Shown in pieces: positions 34,196 to 44,099 of a DNA stretch of 64,000 nucleotides; positions within the stretch are counted from its first letter, which is position 1; each line of letters starts with the position of its first letter. The notes under the pieces are model-generated. The model was not told the origin of the DNA and searched no databases. It was given only the letters and a program-made list of their open reading frames with translations. This DNA is from Xylocopa sonorina (lineage: Eukaryota > Arthropoda > Insecta > Hymenoptera > Apidae): contig NC_135206.1 in assembly GCF_050948175.1 (NCBI RefSeq), positions 2,385,670 through 2,449,669 on the forward strand, given 5' to 3'. The position numbers and the translations under genes were made by a program.

Positions 34196-35165
34196 CTATA
34201 TTGAAACGTTCAATATGTTCCAAAACTATTCCATTTTGCAATATCCAATCTACAAGATCCTGAAATACACTCCAATTTGAAAATCATGCGAATGCGCGAT
34301 TACTAAAGATTTTCAAGATTTTCAGAGAACAAATCAGCATCTGTTTCTAACATTTACAATATAACTATATTCAAACACCTGATGCGTTCCCAAAATCAAC
34401 CATTTTGTATCGTCCACTCTGCAAGATCTTAAAACACTCTGCAATTGGAAAATCATGCACATGAACGATTACTAAAGATTTTTTTCTAACAAATCAATGT
34501 CTGCTCCCGATAATAATAATATTAAACCAGCCCTTGAGTGTTCTCAAACTCTACCAATTTTCACCAACTCCTCTGCAGGATCCTGAAACGTTTGCCAATT
34601 TAAAAACCACGCACACACACTAATTACTAAAATGACAATTTTTCTAATAAATCTACATATGTTCGTAACGTATATAAAACCATCGAATGTGTTCCAAAAC
34701 CCTTCCATTTTACGTCATCCACTCCTACAGGATTCTAAAACGTTCGCCAATTTAAAGATCATGCACAAGCACTAATTATTAAAATTGAAATTTTTCTAAT
34801 AAATCTACATTTGATCTTAACGTATATCAGGCCATCCAAAAGTGTTCCAAAACTCGTCAGTTTTGCAACATTCACTCTACAAGATCCTGAGATGTTCTCT
34901 AGCTTCAAAATCACACACATGGGCGATTACTAAAGATTTTTTTCAAACAAATCAAGAATCTATTCTACACATTTATAATGTAACTATATTGAAGCATCTG
35001 ATGTGTTCCAAAACTCTTCAACTTTACATTATCCACTCCACAAGACCCTAAAACATTCTGTAATTAAAAAACCACGCACATGATCAATTACTAAAACTAA
35101 TTTTCCACCAAATTAACATCTGCACCCAAAATTGTCAACGTCAGAACAACAAACATGCTCTCACG
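34196..35165 (+). repeat. ~155-bp satellite A, forward block 1
   Basis: About six diverged units with TGTGTTCCAAAACTCTTCCA, TTTTGCAACATCCACTCTAC, AAGATCCTGAAACGTTCTCC, AATTTGAAAACCATGCACA and ATTACTAAAATTACAATTTT. Spacing of the GATCCTGAAA word is about 150-160 bp. The same satellite is reversed at 37090-37890 and forward again at 38646-40720. Confidence 0.9.
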
Positions 35166-35578
35166 CGAACACAGAACACAAGTTCCAATCCAAGATGGAC
35201 GAAAGTTCATCAATTGCTGGAATTTTTATTTTCATCAGTGGATTATTTGTTTTTTTTTCTAGATAGAAGAGTTTTTGATTTTTTGACGAATGTATGTCAC
35301 GAATTTTACTGCAATTGATTGCGAGGATTATTTTATGGGCCACGTTCCTGTCGATAATGAACGTTCACTGGAGCTTTCTTTAATTTTGTTTACCTCATCC
35401 ACTCCACAAGACTTGAGAACATTCAGCAATTAAAAACCCACGCACGTGATCAATTACTGAAACTAATTTTCCACCAGATCAGCATCCGCACCCAAAATTG
35501 TCAACGTCAGACAAACAAACACGTTCTCGCACGTACACAGAACACAAGTTTCCCAATCCAAGATGGACGAAAGTTCAT
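35034..35578 (+). repeat. 366-bp duplication enclosing a stray 166-bp-family unit
   Basis: A segment of about 180 bp running from CACTCCACAAGAC to AGATGGACGAAAGTTCATC is present at 35034-35213 and again at 35400-35578, with a period of 366 bp. Between the two copies (35222-35375) lies one unit of the 166-bp satellite from 25501-27125, including TTTTTGACGAATGTATG, GAGGATTATTTTATGGGCC and ACGTTCACTGGAGCTTTC. The nearest other member of that family is 8 kb away. Confidence 0.85.
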
Positions 35579-36057
35579 CGTCGCGGCGAACAATCCGCAA
35601 AAACGTGCGTTTCCACGAGAGAGAGAGAGAGAGAGAAAGAGAGATAGAGACGCGTCGTCGTTCGTTGCAAAAAGAGAAGAGCTGGTGGCGAGAAATGGAA
35701 GAGTCGCGCGGGCATGCGAGGGTAGTCGCAGAGAGGCGGCGTCGATTTTCTTTTGCGCGTAGAGTTGTCTCCGCCGTGGCGTCACCGCGACGTCCAAAAA
35801 TAGGGGCTGTATTAGGGCGTAAGTCTGTGCTGGTGCGTTTTCGCACGGCTCACCGGACCGCGAACGCGTCGTCTTCGGCTGGCAGTAATTTTAGATCTGG
35901 AGGAGAGACGTCGCGAGCAACCGTTCTCAGGGATTCCTCCTCTGTTCCTGGTGGAACGTTCGACGATCTCTTAACCCTCTGTGGTCCAAAAATTTCTGCT
36001 TCAACACTTTTACGCAAATTACGGTTACAGCTGTCAGATCGATTAGCACGCAAATGA
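35563..36057 (+). CDS. Hypothetical 164-aa open frame (weak candidate)
   Basis: An ATG with good context (AAGATGG) opens a 164-codon frame in a GC-rich unique stretch. The product would be Arg/Ser-rich and basic. Residues about 19-28 are ER repeats encoded by a GAGA tract at 35618-35645. The C-terminus (about residues 146-164) is encoded by the first copies of the palindromic repeat, and the stop lies inside that array. Minus-strand frames overlap almost all of it. No domain is recognised. Against: repeat-derived ends and competing frames. The same ATG context occurs in the upstream duplicate at 35194 but stops soon after. Confidence 0.15.
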   Translation: MDESSSSRRTIRKNVRFHEREREREREIETRRRSLQKEKSWWREMEESRGHARVVAERRRRFSFARRVVSAVASPRRPKIGAVLGRKSVLVRFRTAHRTANASSSAGSNFRSGGETSRATVLRDSSSVPGGTFDDLLTLCGPKISASTLLRKLRLQLSDRLARK

Positions 36058-36661
36058 CGTCTATAGACGTCGGATTTACATGTAAGCAAATGACGGTTAT
36101 AGCCGTCAGATTTACACGTAAACAAATGACGTCTATAGCCGTCAGATCTTTGGCAATCAGTAAGCAAATGACGGTTATAGCCGTCAGATCTTTGGCAATC
36201 AGTAAGCAAATGACGGTTATAGCCGTCAGATCGATATGTAAGCAAATGACGGTTACAGCCGTCATATCGATTAGTAAGCAAATGACGGTTATAGCCGTCA
36301 GATAGATTAGTAAGCAAACGACGTCTATAGCCGTCAGATAGATCTTTTAAGCAAATGACGGTTATAGTCGTTGGATTTATATGTAAACAAATGACGTCTA
36401 TAGCCGTCAGATCTTTGGCAATTAGTAAGCAAATGACGTCTATAGCCGTCAAATCTATATATATATATACGCAAATGACGGTTATAGCCGTCAGATCGAT
36501 ATGTAAGCAAATGACGGTTACAGCCGTCATATCGATTAGTAAGCAAATGACGTCTACAGCCGTCAGATAGATCTTTCAAGCAAATGACGGTTATAGCCGT
36601 CGTGCATATATTTTAATCAATAAAAAAAGAACAGCGTTTGTGTGTGAAGTGTGCAAACAAC
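35999..36661 (+). repeat. Array of 36-bp units with an 18-bp palindrome, element 1
   Basis: Sixteen units, at 36019, 36055, 36091, 36127, 36169, 36211, 36247, 36283, 36319, 36356, 36392, 36434, 36476, 36512, 36548 and 36585, carry TGACGGTTATAGCCGTCA or TGACGTCTATAGCCGTCA. Spacing is 36 bp, with some 37- and 42-bp intervals where TTTGGCAATCAG or ATATAT is added. The two half-sites (TGACGG or TGACGT, and CCGTCA) are inverted around TATA. The array begins after TTCAACACTTTTACGCAAA and ends with GTCGTGCATATATTTTAATC then AATAAAAAAAGAACAGCG. Because 36 is a multiple of three, both strands are open (LTAITVICLHID on minus); this is not coding evidence. Confidence 0.95.
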
Positions 36662-36682
36662 ATTTGAGTATTTAGAGACAAA

Positions 36683-36700
36683 TGACTGCTATAACAGTCG
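36683..36700 (-). repeat. Single inverted, sequence-shifted copy of the palindrome
   Basis: TGACTGCTATAACAGTCG lies between the two elements. Read on the minus strand it is CGACTGTTATAGCAGTCA, matching the array consensus except for paired changes G to T and C to A in the two arms, so that pairing is kept. Confidence 0.7.
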
Positions 36701-36747
36701 AAAGATGATTCTGTGAAGACGAACCATTTTTATTCTGTATTTTCTTG

Positions 36748-36990
36748 TCAATTAACACTTTGACGCGAATGACGTCTATAGACGTCAGATAGATTAGTAA
36801 AGAAATGACGGTTATAGCCGTCAGATAGATTAGTAAGCAAGTGACGGTTATAGCCGTCAGATATATATATGTAAGCAAATGACGGTTATAGCCGTCAGAT
36901 CGATTAGTATGCAAATGACGGTTATAGCCGTCGTGAATTATTTTAATTAATAAAAAAAGAACAGCGTTAGTATGAAGTGTACTAATGCAT
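36748..36990 (+). repeat. Array of 36-bp palindromic units, element 2
   Basis: Five units at 36770, 36806, 36842, 36880 and 36916. The first, TGACGTCTATAGACGTCA, is a perfect 18-bp palindrome. The element begins TTAACACTTTGACGCGAA and ends GTCGTGAATTATTTTAATTA then AATAAAAAAAGAACAGCG, matching the flanks of element 1. It looks like a second copy of the same element with fewer internal units. Confidence 0.92.
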
Positions 36991-37089
36991 ACATTTGTTA
37001 AATTATTGTGTAACGCATCTAGGAAAAAAGTGACAGCATTCCAGACAGCATATTAATTGTTTTTTCTCGCTTCAGAATATTTGAGTATC

Positions 37090-37890
37090 CAGAGACGATG
37101 GAAAATGGTGGACTTTTAGAACACATTGGATTTTTCTATATGTGTTACGAAGAAATGTAGATTTATTAGAAAAATTGTAATAGTAATTAATGCGTGTGTA
37201 TGAGTTTCAAATTAGAGAATTTTTTAGGATCTTGTAGAGTTGATTTTGATGAAAATGTGATTTGTGATCTTGATGTTGATTTGTTAGAAAAAAATCTTCA
37301 GTAATCTTACATATGCACGGTTTCCGTATTGGAGAACGTTTTATGATCTTTCAGAGTGGATACTGCAAAAATGAAAGCGTTTTTGGAACACGTTGGATGC
37401 TTCAATATAATTGTATTATAAATGTTGGGAGCAGATGTTGATTTATTAGAAAAAAATCATTAGTAATCGCTCATGTACATGATCTTCAAATTGGAGAACG
37501 TTTTAGGATCTTGTAGAGTGAACGGTACAAAATGGTGAACTTTTGGAACACATCACATGTTTCAATATGCATTACAAACAAATGTAGATTTATCAGAAAA
37601 ATTATAATTTTAGTAATTAATGTGCATGCATGGGTTTTTAAATTGGAGAACATTTTAAGATCTTGTAGCCTATATGTTGTAAAATGGTGGAGTTTTGGAA
37701 CACTTTTGAATGGTTCATTATACATCCACCGTTCAAATAAATTTAAATTTATTAAAAAAATCGTAATTACAGTAATTAGTATTTTTTATAAATCGTTTTT
37801 AAATTGGAGTACGTTTCAGGATCTCATAGAGCGGATGACACAAAATGGTGGAGTTTGAGAACGCATCAGATACTTTACCAAACGTAGATT
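37090..37890 (-). repeat. ~155-bp satellite A, reverse block
   Basis: About five units of satellite A in reverse orientation. AATGTAGATTTATTAGAAAA, TTGGAGAACGTTTTAGGATC, TTGTAGAGTGAACGGTACAA and AATGGTGGAGTTTTGGAACA are the complements of the forward block's words. With the forward block at 34196-35165 it brackets the palindromic elements. Confidence 0.9.
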
Positions 37891-38005
37891 TCTTAGATAA
37901 ATCTAAAATTTATTTTAAAGAATTTGTAAACAATTTCTTTTACTAATTATATTAAATATAGCTCTGAAACTATTAAAATTTATATATATATATATATTTT
38001 TTTAG

Positions 38006-38157
38006 AAAAAATATGAGCTATAAAGGCTTTTATTTTAACTCTTTACACTTCTTCGTACAAGTCGACATTAGTAAATAAAAAAATATATATATAAATAAAT
38101 TATTTATTTATAATTAAAATAATTATTAAAATAAAAGCCATTATAGCTCATATTTTT
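38006..38157. repeat. 30-bp inverted repeat around a ~92-bp centre
   Basis: 38006-38035 (AAAAATATGAGCTATAAAGG followed by CTTTTATTTT) is the reverse complement of 38128-38157 with one mismatch. The centre contains TTAACTCTTTACACTTCTTC. It may be a small MITE-like element or a chance AT-rich hairpin. The arms are long enough that a chance match is unlikely. A run of (TA)n precedes the left arm. Confidence 0.7.
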
Positions 38158-38189
38158 TTTTTTTAAATCTCAGTACATATTTTTGCACA

Positions 38190-38645
38190 ATTTTGAAAAC
38201 GTATAAACTGTTTACACAGAATGTGTGCACCAATTAATTTAAAAGATCTGTGATAAAATAATCATAAATAATATTGTTCCACCGATTTGTCTGGCAATTT
38301 CAGTTTTCCTTGGTGGAAATCGAAGTTGTATTCGATCTATAAAGAAGGATGAACTCAATTTGCTTAGGCGAGGCTGCGTTCAGCGTATTATCATGTTAGA
38401 GGCGAACCGATACAGCCATAACTTTGCGTAATTGGAAAACTTGCGTCATCGATCAGCTGGCAGCAAAAGTTCAATAGAATTGGTTAGCAAGTTGAGAGAT
38501 CGCCTACAGTCGTCGACGATTTTAAGTACCATCTATTTCGAAGCCAGCAAACTATCGAGCGATCGATTAATAACAATTCTTAAACCCATTTTCTCATTTC
38601 AAATCATATTTTTTTTATTGCATTCAACTTTGAAAAATCGTAACA
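38190..38645. other. Unique island
   Basis: Non-repetitive sequence, GC-richest at 38300-38580, between the inverted repeat and the second forward block of satellite A. A + frame at 38432-38794 (120 codons) starts at TTG and runs into the satellite. Nothing is recognised. Confidence 0.4.
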
Positions 38646-40720
38646 TTTGCGATTCACTCGTAACTCGCGTGTGTATTCATTTAATCATCCAATGTGTTCT
38701 CAAAACTATATCATTTTGGGTCATCCACTTTGCAAGACTTTTTTTAATGTTTTCGAATAGAAAAATAAACTTTGGCACGATTATATTTCACTAAGCAGTT
38801 TATATTTGTTTGTAACGTGCATTGGACCATTTGATGTGTTCTAAAACTCTTCCATTTTGCGTTATTCATTTCTGCAGGATCTTGAAACGTTTGTCAATTT
38901 AAAAATCGTGCAGAAGCATTAATTACTATAATTACAATTTTTATAATAAATTTGGATTTATTTGAACAGTGGATGTTGTATTGAACCATCCAAAAGTGTT
39001 CCAAAACTCCACCATTTTGCAACATCCAGTCTACAAGATATTGAAACGTTCTCCAATTTGAAAACCATGTACACGCATTAATTACTAAAATTAGAATTTT
39101 TCTAATGAATCTATGTTTGCTGGTAATGTATATTGAAACATCTGATGTGTTCTAAAAGTCCACCATTTTGTATCCTTCACTCTAGAAGATCCTGAAACGT
39201 TCTCCAATTTGAAAACCATGCAAATGCGCGATTGTTAAAGATTTTTTTTTTAATAAATCACGATCTGTTTCCAACATTTATAATATAACTATATTAAAAC
39301 ATCTGATGTGTTCCTAAATTCTATCGTTTTAAATTTACCACTCTAGAAGATCCTGAAACGTTCTCCAAGTTGAAAACCATGCACACACGTAATGAATTTA
39401 ATTTAAATGCTAAAAATCATTTTCTAACAAATCATGATCTGTCGCAACATTTATAATATAATTATATTGGAACATCTGATGTGTTCCAAAACGTTACCAT
39501 TTTATACTGTCCACTCTACAAGATTCTAAAACGTTCTTCAATTTAAAATACATACGCATACGCGATTACCAAAGATTTTTTTCTAACAAATCAACATCTA
39601 TGCCCAAAATTTAAAATATATTATTAAATTAAATTGTATTATATTATTATAAATTATAATATAATAAATAATTATATAATATAATTTATAGTATATTGGT
39701 ACATCCAATGTGTTCCACAGACTCTTCCATTTTGCAACATCCACTCTACAAAATTCTAAAGCATTCTACAATTTGAAAACCATGCACACACACTAACTAA
39801 TGAAATTCCAATTTTTCTATCTACATTTGTTTGTAACGTACATCAGACCATCCAATGTGTTCCAAAACTCTTAAATTTATGTCATCCCCTCTACAAGATC
39901 CAAAAACGTTCTCCAATTTGAAAACCATGCACATGGACGATTACTAAAGATTTTTTCCTAACAAATCAACATCTGTTCGCAATATTTATAATATTAGAGC
40001 ATCCGATGTGTTCTTAAACTCTACCATTTTTCACTGCCCCCTCTACAGGCTCCTAAAACGTTCGCTAATTTAAAAACCATGCACACACACACACACTAAT
40101 TACTAAATTTACAATTTTTCTAATTTCTACATTTATTCTACATTTATTCTTAGTGTACGTCAAACCATCCAATGTGTTCCAAAACTGTTCAATTTTGCAT
40201 TACCCACTCTACAAGATCCTAAAACGTTCGACAATTATGAAAGCTGTGCACACATACTAATTACTAAAATTTTACAATTTTTCTAGTAAATCCACATTTG
40301 TTCTTAACGTACATTAAACCATCCAATGTGTTCCAAAACCCTTCCATTTTACGTCATCCACTCCTCCAGGATTCTAAAACATTCGCTAATTTAAAAACTA
40401 TAGCCATTTAAAAACACACACACTAATTAATAGAATTGAAATTTTTTAAATAAATTTATATTTGTTTATAACGAACACCAGACCATCCAATGTGTTCCAA
40501 AAATCTTCAGATGTACATCATCTATTCTAAAGGATACTGAAACGTTCATTAATTTAAAAACCTTGCATAAGAACTAATTACTGAAATTACAATTTTTCTA
40601 ATAAATCTACATTTGTTCTTAACGTACTTCAAACCATCCTATGTGTTCCAAAACACTTCAAATTTACGTCATCCACTCTAAAAAAAATCCTAAAACATGC
40701 ATCAATTTAAAAACCACGCG
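38646..40720 (+). repeat. ~155-bp satellite A, forward block 2 (largest block)
   Basis: About thirteen units with the same words as block 1; TGTGTTCCAAAA recurs roughly every 150-170 bp. Divergence between units is high and no higher-order period could be seen by eye. A pure A/T insert (TATAATATAATTTATA-like) sits at about 39610-39690. Confidence 0.9.
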
Positions 40721-41400
40721 CGAACAGCTGTTTGTAATCAAGATTAAAAAATAATTCCTGATTCAAATGGTAAAAATTGCTAAGTTTTCAGAACGCAGCG
40801 GATATTAAAGAGCAGTTTCGCGGCAGCGTTAAATAAAACTGCGATTAATTGCTGCTATAACATCACATTGTAGAACTGCTGGCCGTTTGCCAGCACCGTT
40901 ATTGCTGCAAATAGTTTTCTATAAATAATACTTGCGACAAGCGTTCTTGCTGGCCAGCTTGCATTTCGAATATAAGTTTTACCTTAACCGTTCTGCAGGC
41001 CAGAGTTCCTCAACGCGCAAAACTTCCGCCATGACAATTCTTCGACCTCATCGAAATCGTTTTTCTCGTTTTTAATTCAATTTCAACGAGTTCAACGCAT
41101 TTCTTTCTGTAATTCATAATTTTTACGAAAGAGTTTGAAGATTTTTTAACAAAATATGAATTAATTCGTTGTTTTTAATGGATTTTGAGTGTTACTTTTT
41201 TCTTTTTATATACGAAATTGGGTGATGCATCGTTCGATATGGTCGTGGAAATATTTAAACGAAATGTTTTAATTAAAAGTGATTCTTATCGTTGGAAGAG
41301 TTTTTGTTTCAGTTGGAACAGAATTGGCATTTTTCTGTTGTTTCAGAATTTGTTAAGAAAGAATTAATTTTTATTTTTTGGTTTATGGTTGTATTAAGGG
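40721..41400. other. Unique island with GCCAGCA hairpin
   Basis: Non-repetitive, GC-richer sequence at 40780-41040. TGCTGGC (40877-40883) and GCCAGCA (40889-40895) form a perfect 7-bp stem with a 5-nt loop, and GCTGGCCAGC recurs near 40951. TATAAATAATA lies near 40920. No coding frame of note upstream of 41100; a 60-codon frame at 41185-41367 is not recognised. Confidence 0.4.
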
Positions 41401-41439
41401 TTTGGGTTATTTTTATCTTAGTTAAGAAAATTATAAAAA

Positions 41440-41830
41440 ATATACTTTAAAGATTTTTAATTTGTTCATTTTTTGCACTTTTTTCTAAAGTGAATAAAAA
41501 GAAAGAAACAAATTTAAATAATAATTAATATATATATAAAAATATACTTCAAAGATATTTAATTTTTTCATTTTTTGCATTCTTCTGCGAAGTCAATAAA
41601 AAGAAAGAAACAAACGTAAATTATAAATAATATATATATAAAAATATACTTCAAGGATTTTTAATTTGTTCACTCTTTGCATTTTTTTTGTGAAGTCAAT
41701 AAAAAGAAAGAAACAAACGTAAATTATAAATAATATATATATAAAAATATACTTTAAGGATTTTTAATTTTTTCACTCTTTGCACTCTTCTGTGAAGTTC
41801 AATAAAAGAAAGAAACAAATATAAATTATA
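41440..41830 (+). repeat. 102-bp tandem repeat, 4 copies
   Basis: GAAAGAAACAAA is at 41501, 41603, 41706 and 41808, giving periods of 102, 103 and 102 bp. Units contain AAATATACTTCAAAGATTTT, TAATTTGTTCA, TTTTTGCA and AAGTCAATAAAAAG. Confidence 0.92.
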
Positions 41831-42400
41831 ACAAAGTTCCAAAGCTATATTTAATAATGTAATTAGTAAAGAAAATTGTTTAGAAGCAGCTCTGTTCCCT
41901 GAAATAAATTTTAAACACAATAGGGAGTTGTTGGCAGCAAAATTGGAAAAAGTTTTAGAGCTATAGCTGTAAGAAACAAATATAAATTATAACAAAGTTT
42001 CAAAGCTATATTTAGGTTATTAACTTTGTTCTAATTAAGCTGAGCAACATTAATCAGTAAAGAAAACTGTTTAGAAATATCTCTGTCCTTTTAAAATAAA
42101 TTTTAAACACAATTGGGAGTTGTTGGCAACAAAATTGAAAAAAAGTTTTATGGCTACAACTATATAAATAATAAAGAAAAATTTATTAATTAAGGGACTA
42201 TCCTTTGCAATAAATTTAGAATAAAACAAAGAGTTGTTAGTCACAAAAATTGAAGAAAAAGTTTCAGAATTATAACTATAGTATATAATTAGTAAAATAA
42301 TTTACAATGTGAAGGACTATGCTTTGAAATAAATTTCATATGAAACAGAAGGAAAGTTGTGGGCAACAAAATAAGAAAGAAAAAGGTTCAGAGTTGTGGC
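41815..42400 (+). repeat. ~158-bp degenerate repeat, 3-4 copies
   Basis: AAATATAAATTATAACAAAG is at about 41817 and 41975, followed each time by AGTAAAGAAAATTGTTTAGA, TTTTAAACACAATTGGGAGT and TTGTTGGCAACAAAATTG. Later copies decay into the 31-bp family, with which it shares AATTAGTAAAGAAAATT. Confidence 0.75.
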
Positions 42401-43360
42401 TAAATAATTACTAAAGAGAATTGTGTGGAGCTACATATTTAGTAAAGAAAATTATGTGAAACTATATAATTATTAAAGAAAATTGTGTGAAGCTATGAAA
42501 TTAATGAAAAAAATTCTGCGAACCTATGTAATTAGGAAAGAAAATTCTGTGAACCTATGTAATTAGTAAAGAAAATTCTGTGCAACATATAACTCCATAA
42601 TTATATAAATTAGTAAACAAAAATCTGGGGAGCTATATAAATTAGTAAAGAAAATTTTGTGGTACTATATAATCAGTAAAAAAAATTATATAGATCTAAC
42701 TAATTAGTAAAGAAAATTCTGTGGAGCTTTATAATTAGTAATGAAAATTTGTGGATCTATATAATCACTAAAAAAAAATTGGATGAAGCTACATAGCAAA
42801 GAAAATTTTATGGAGCTTTATAATTAGTAATGAAAATTCTGTGGATCTATATAATCACTAAAAAGAAATTGGATGAAGCTAGATAGCAAAGAAAATTTTA
42901 TGGAGCTATACAATTAGTAAAAAAAATTCTGTGGAGCTATATAAATACTAAAGAAAATTCTGTGAAACTATATAATTACTAAAGAAACTTCTGTGAAGAT
43001 ATATAATTAGTAAAGTAAATTTTGTGGGGCTAGATAAGTAGTAAAAAAAAAAAATTGGATGAAGCTACATAGCAAAGAAAATTTTGTGGTGCAATATAAT
43101 TAGTAAAGAAAATTCTGTGGAATTATATAATTACTAGAAAAAATTGGGTAACCCTACATAGCAAAAAGAATTCTGTGAGCCATATAAATAATAAAAAAAA
43201 ATTGTATGAAGCTACATAGCTTAGAAAATTTTGTGAAGCCATATAATTAATAAAGAAAATTCTGGGGAGCTATATAATAATAATAAAAATTACGTGAATC
43301 TATGTAATTAGTGAAAAAGATTACGTGAAATTAAGAAATTACTAAAAAAAATTCTATGAA
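42400..43360 (+). repeat. 31-bp satellite, locus 2
   Basis: About thirty units of AATTAGTAAAGAAAATTCTG then TGGAGCTATAT, the same family and strand as 28345-29850. Copies with GGATGAAGCTACATAGCAAA appear several times, giving a weak second-order pattern. More diverged than locus 1. Confidence 0.93.
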
Positions 43361-43600
43361 CCTACAAATCACTAAAAAAAACTACATAAACCTCCATAAT
43401 TACCAAAAACAATTATATAATCCAATACAACTAACAACCAAAATTCATCACAAATAAAAATCAACAAACAACCTTTTAAAAAAAATTTCATCCAACCCAG
43501 TAAACTCTGATCAACAAAATAAAATCAAAATTCACATTCCAAAGTCCAAACACCACATCCCATAAAAAAACACACCCTACATCCCTCTTTTCGACGTCTC
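43361..43600. other. C/A-rich spacer
   Basis: C- and A-rich, G-poor + strand without a clear period, matching in character the tail of the first 31-bp array at 29851-30061. Confidence 0.5.
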
Positions 43601-43782
43601 AGAAGACTCTAAAAAATGGCGAACCTCGAGTCAGCAATTTATTATCAATTTTACGTGCTCGTTTCATTAACTGTTCGTCAAAGTCGCAGTTTAACGAAGT
43701 TTGATGGCATCAATTTACTCATTCGTTGGGTTTTTGTTTACAGAATAAAATCTCCTTAAGCTGACGTGGAAAAACGCTCGCG

Positions 43783-43788
43783 TATAAA
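43783..43788 (+). promoter_or_regulatory. TATA-like box upstream of an ATG frame
   Basis: TATAAA sits inside CGCGTATAAAATCGCG in a GC-richer unique island, about 59 bp upstream of the ATG at 43842. A TCA that could act as an initiator lies near 43825. In an AT-rich genome TATAAA is common, so this is only suggestive. Confidence 0.2.
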
Positions 43789-43841
43789 ATCGCGTTGAGG
43801 ATTAATCGGACTCGTTCGACGCGTTCATCGCTTGGCAATTT

Positions 43842-44093
43842 ATGCGTCGCTTTTACTTGAATTTTTCACTGCTTAACGTAAATCTGGCTCGTTTCGTTTT
43901 ACGACGGGGCGATTACTACGCTTCGCGATTGGCATCCCACGTTTTTCTGATAAATAACGACGGGCACCCCCTTTCGAGGGTCTTTCTTTGCTTTCGTAGG
44001 ACGCAGGGTCTGTGTTGTTGGCCTGAGAGAGGTCCCTTTTTTTCTGGGGGTTCTCGTCAGATGTTTCTGTGTAATTTGAACCCTTTGGGGTAG
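43842..44093 (+). CDS. Hypothetical 83-aa open frame (weak candidate)
   Basis: ATG-started frame in the unique island at 43600-44100, downstream of a TATA-like box. The product would be basic, with an N-terminal stretch RRFYLNFSLLNVNLARFVLR that is moderately hydrophobic but not a clear signal peptide, and four cysteines in the C-terminal half. A minus-strand frame at 43873-44103 overlaps it. No family is recognised. It could be chance. Confidence 0.15.
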   Translation: MRRFYLNFSLLNVNLARFVLRRGDYYASRLASHVFLINNDGHPLSRVFLCFRRTQGLCCWPERGPFFSGGSRQMFLCNLNPLG

Positions 44094-44099
44094 ATAGAA

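Noticed and set aside
35850..36530. 226-codon minus-strand frame with a 12-residue LTAITVICLHID repeat
   Set aside because: It follows from the 36-bp palindromic unit; the + strand is open over the same array.
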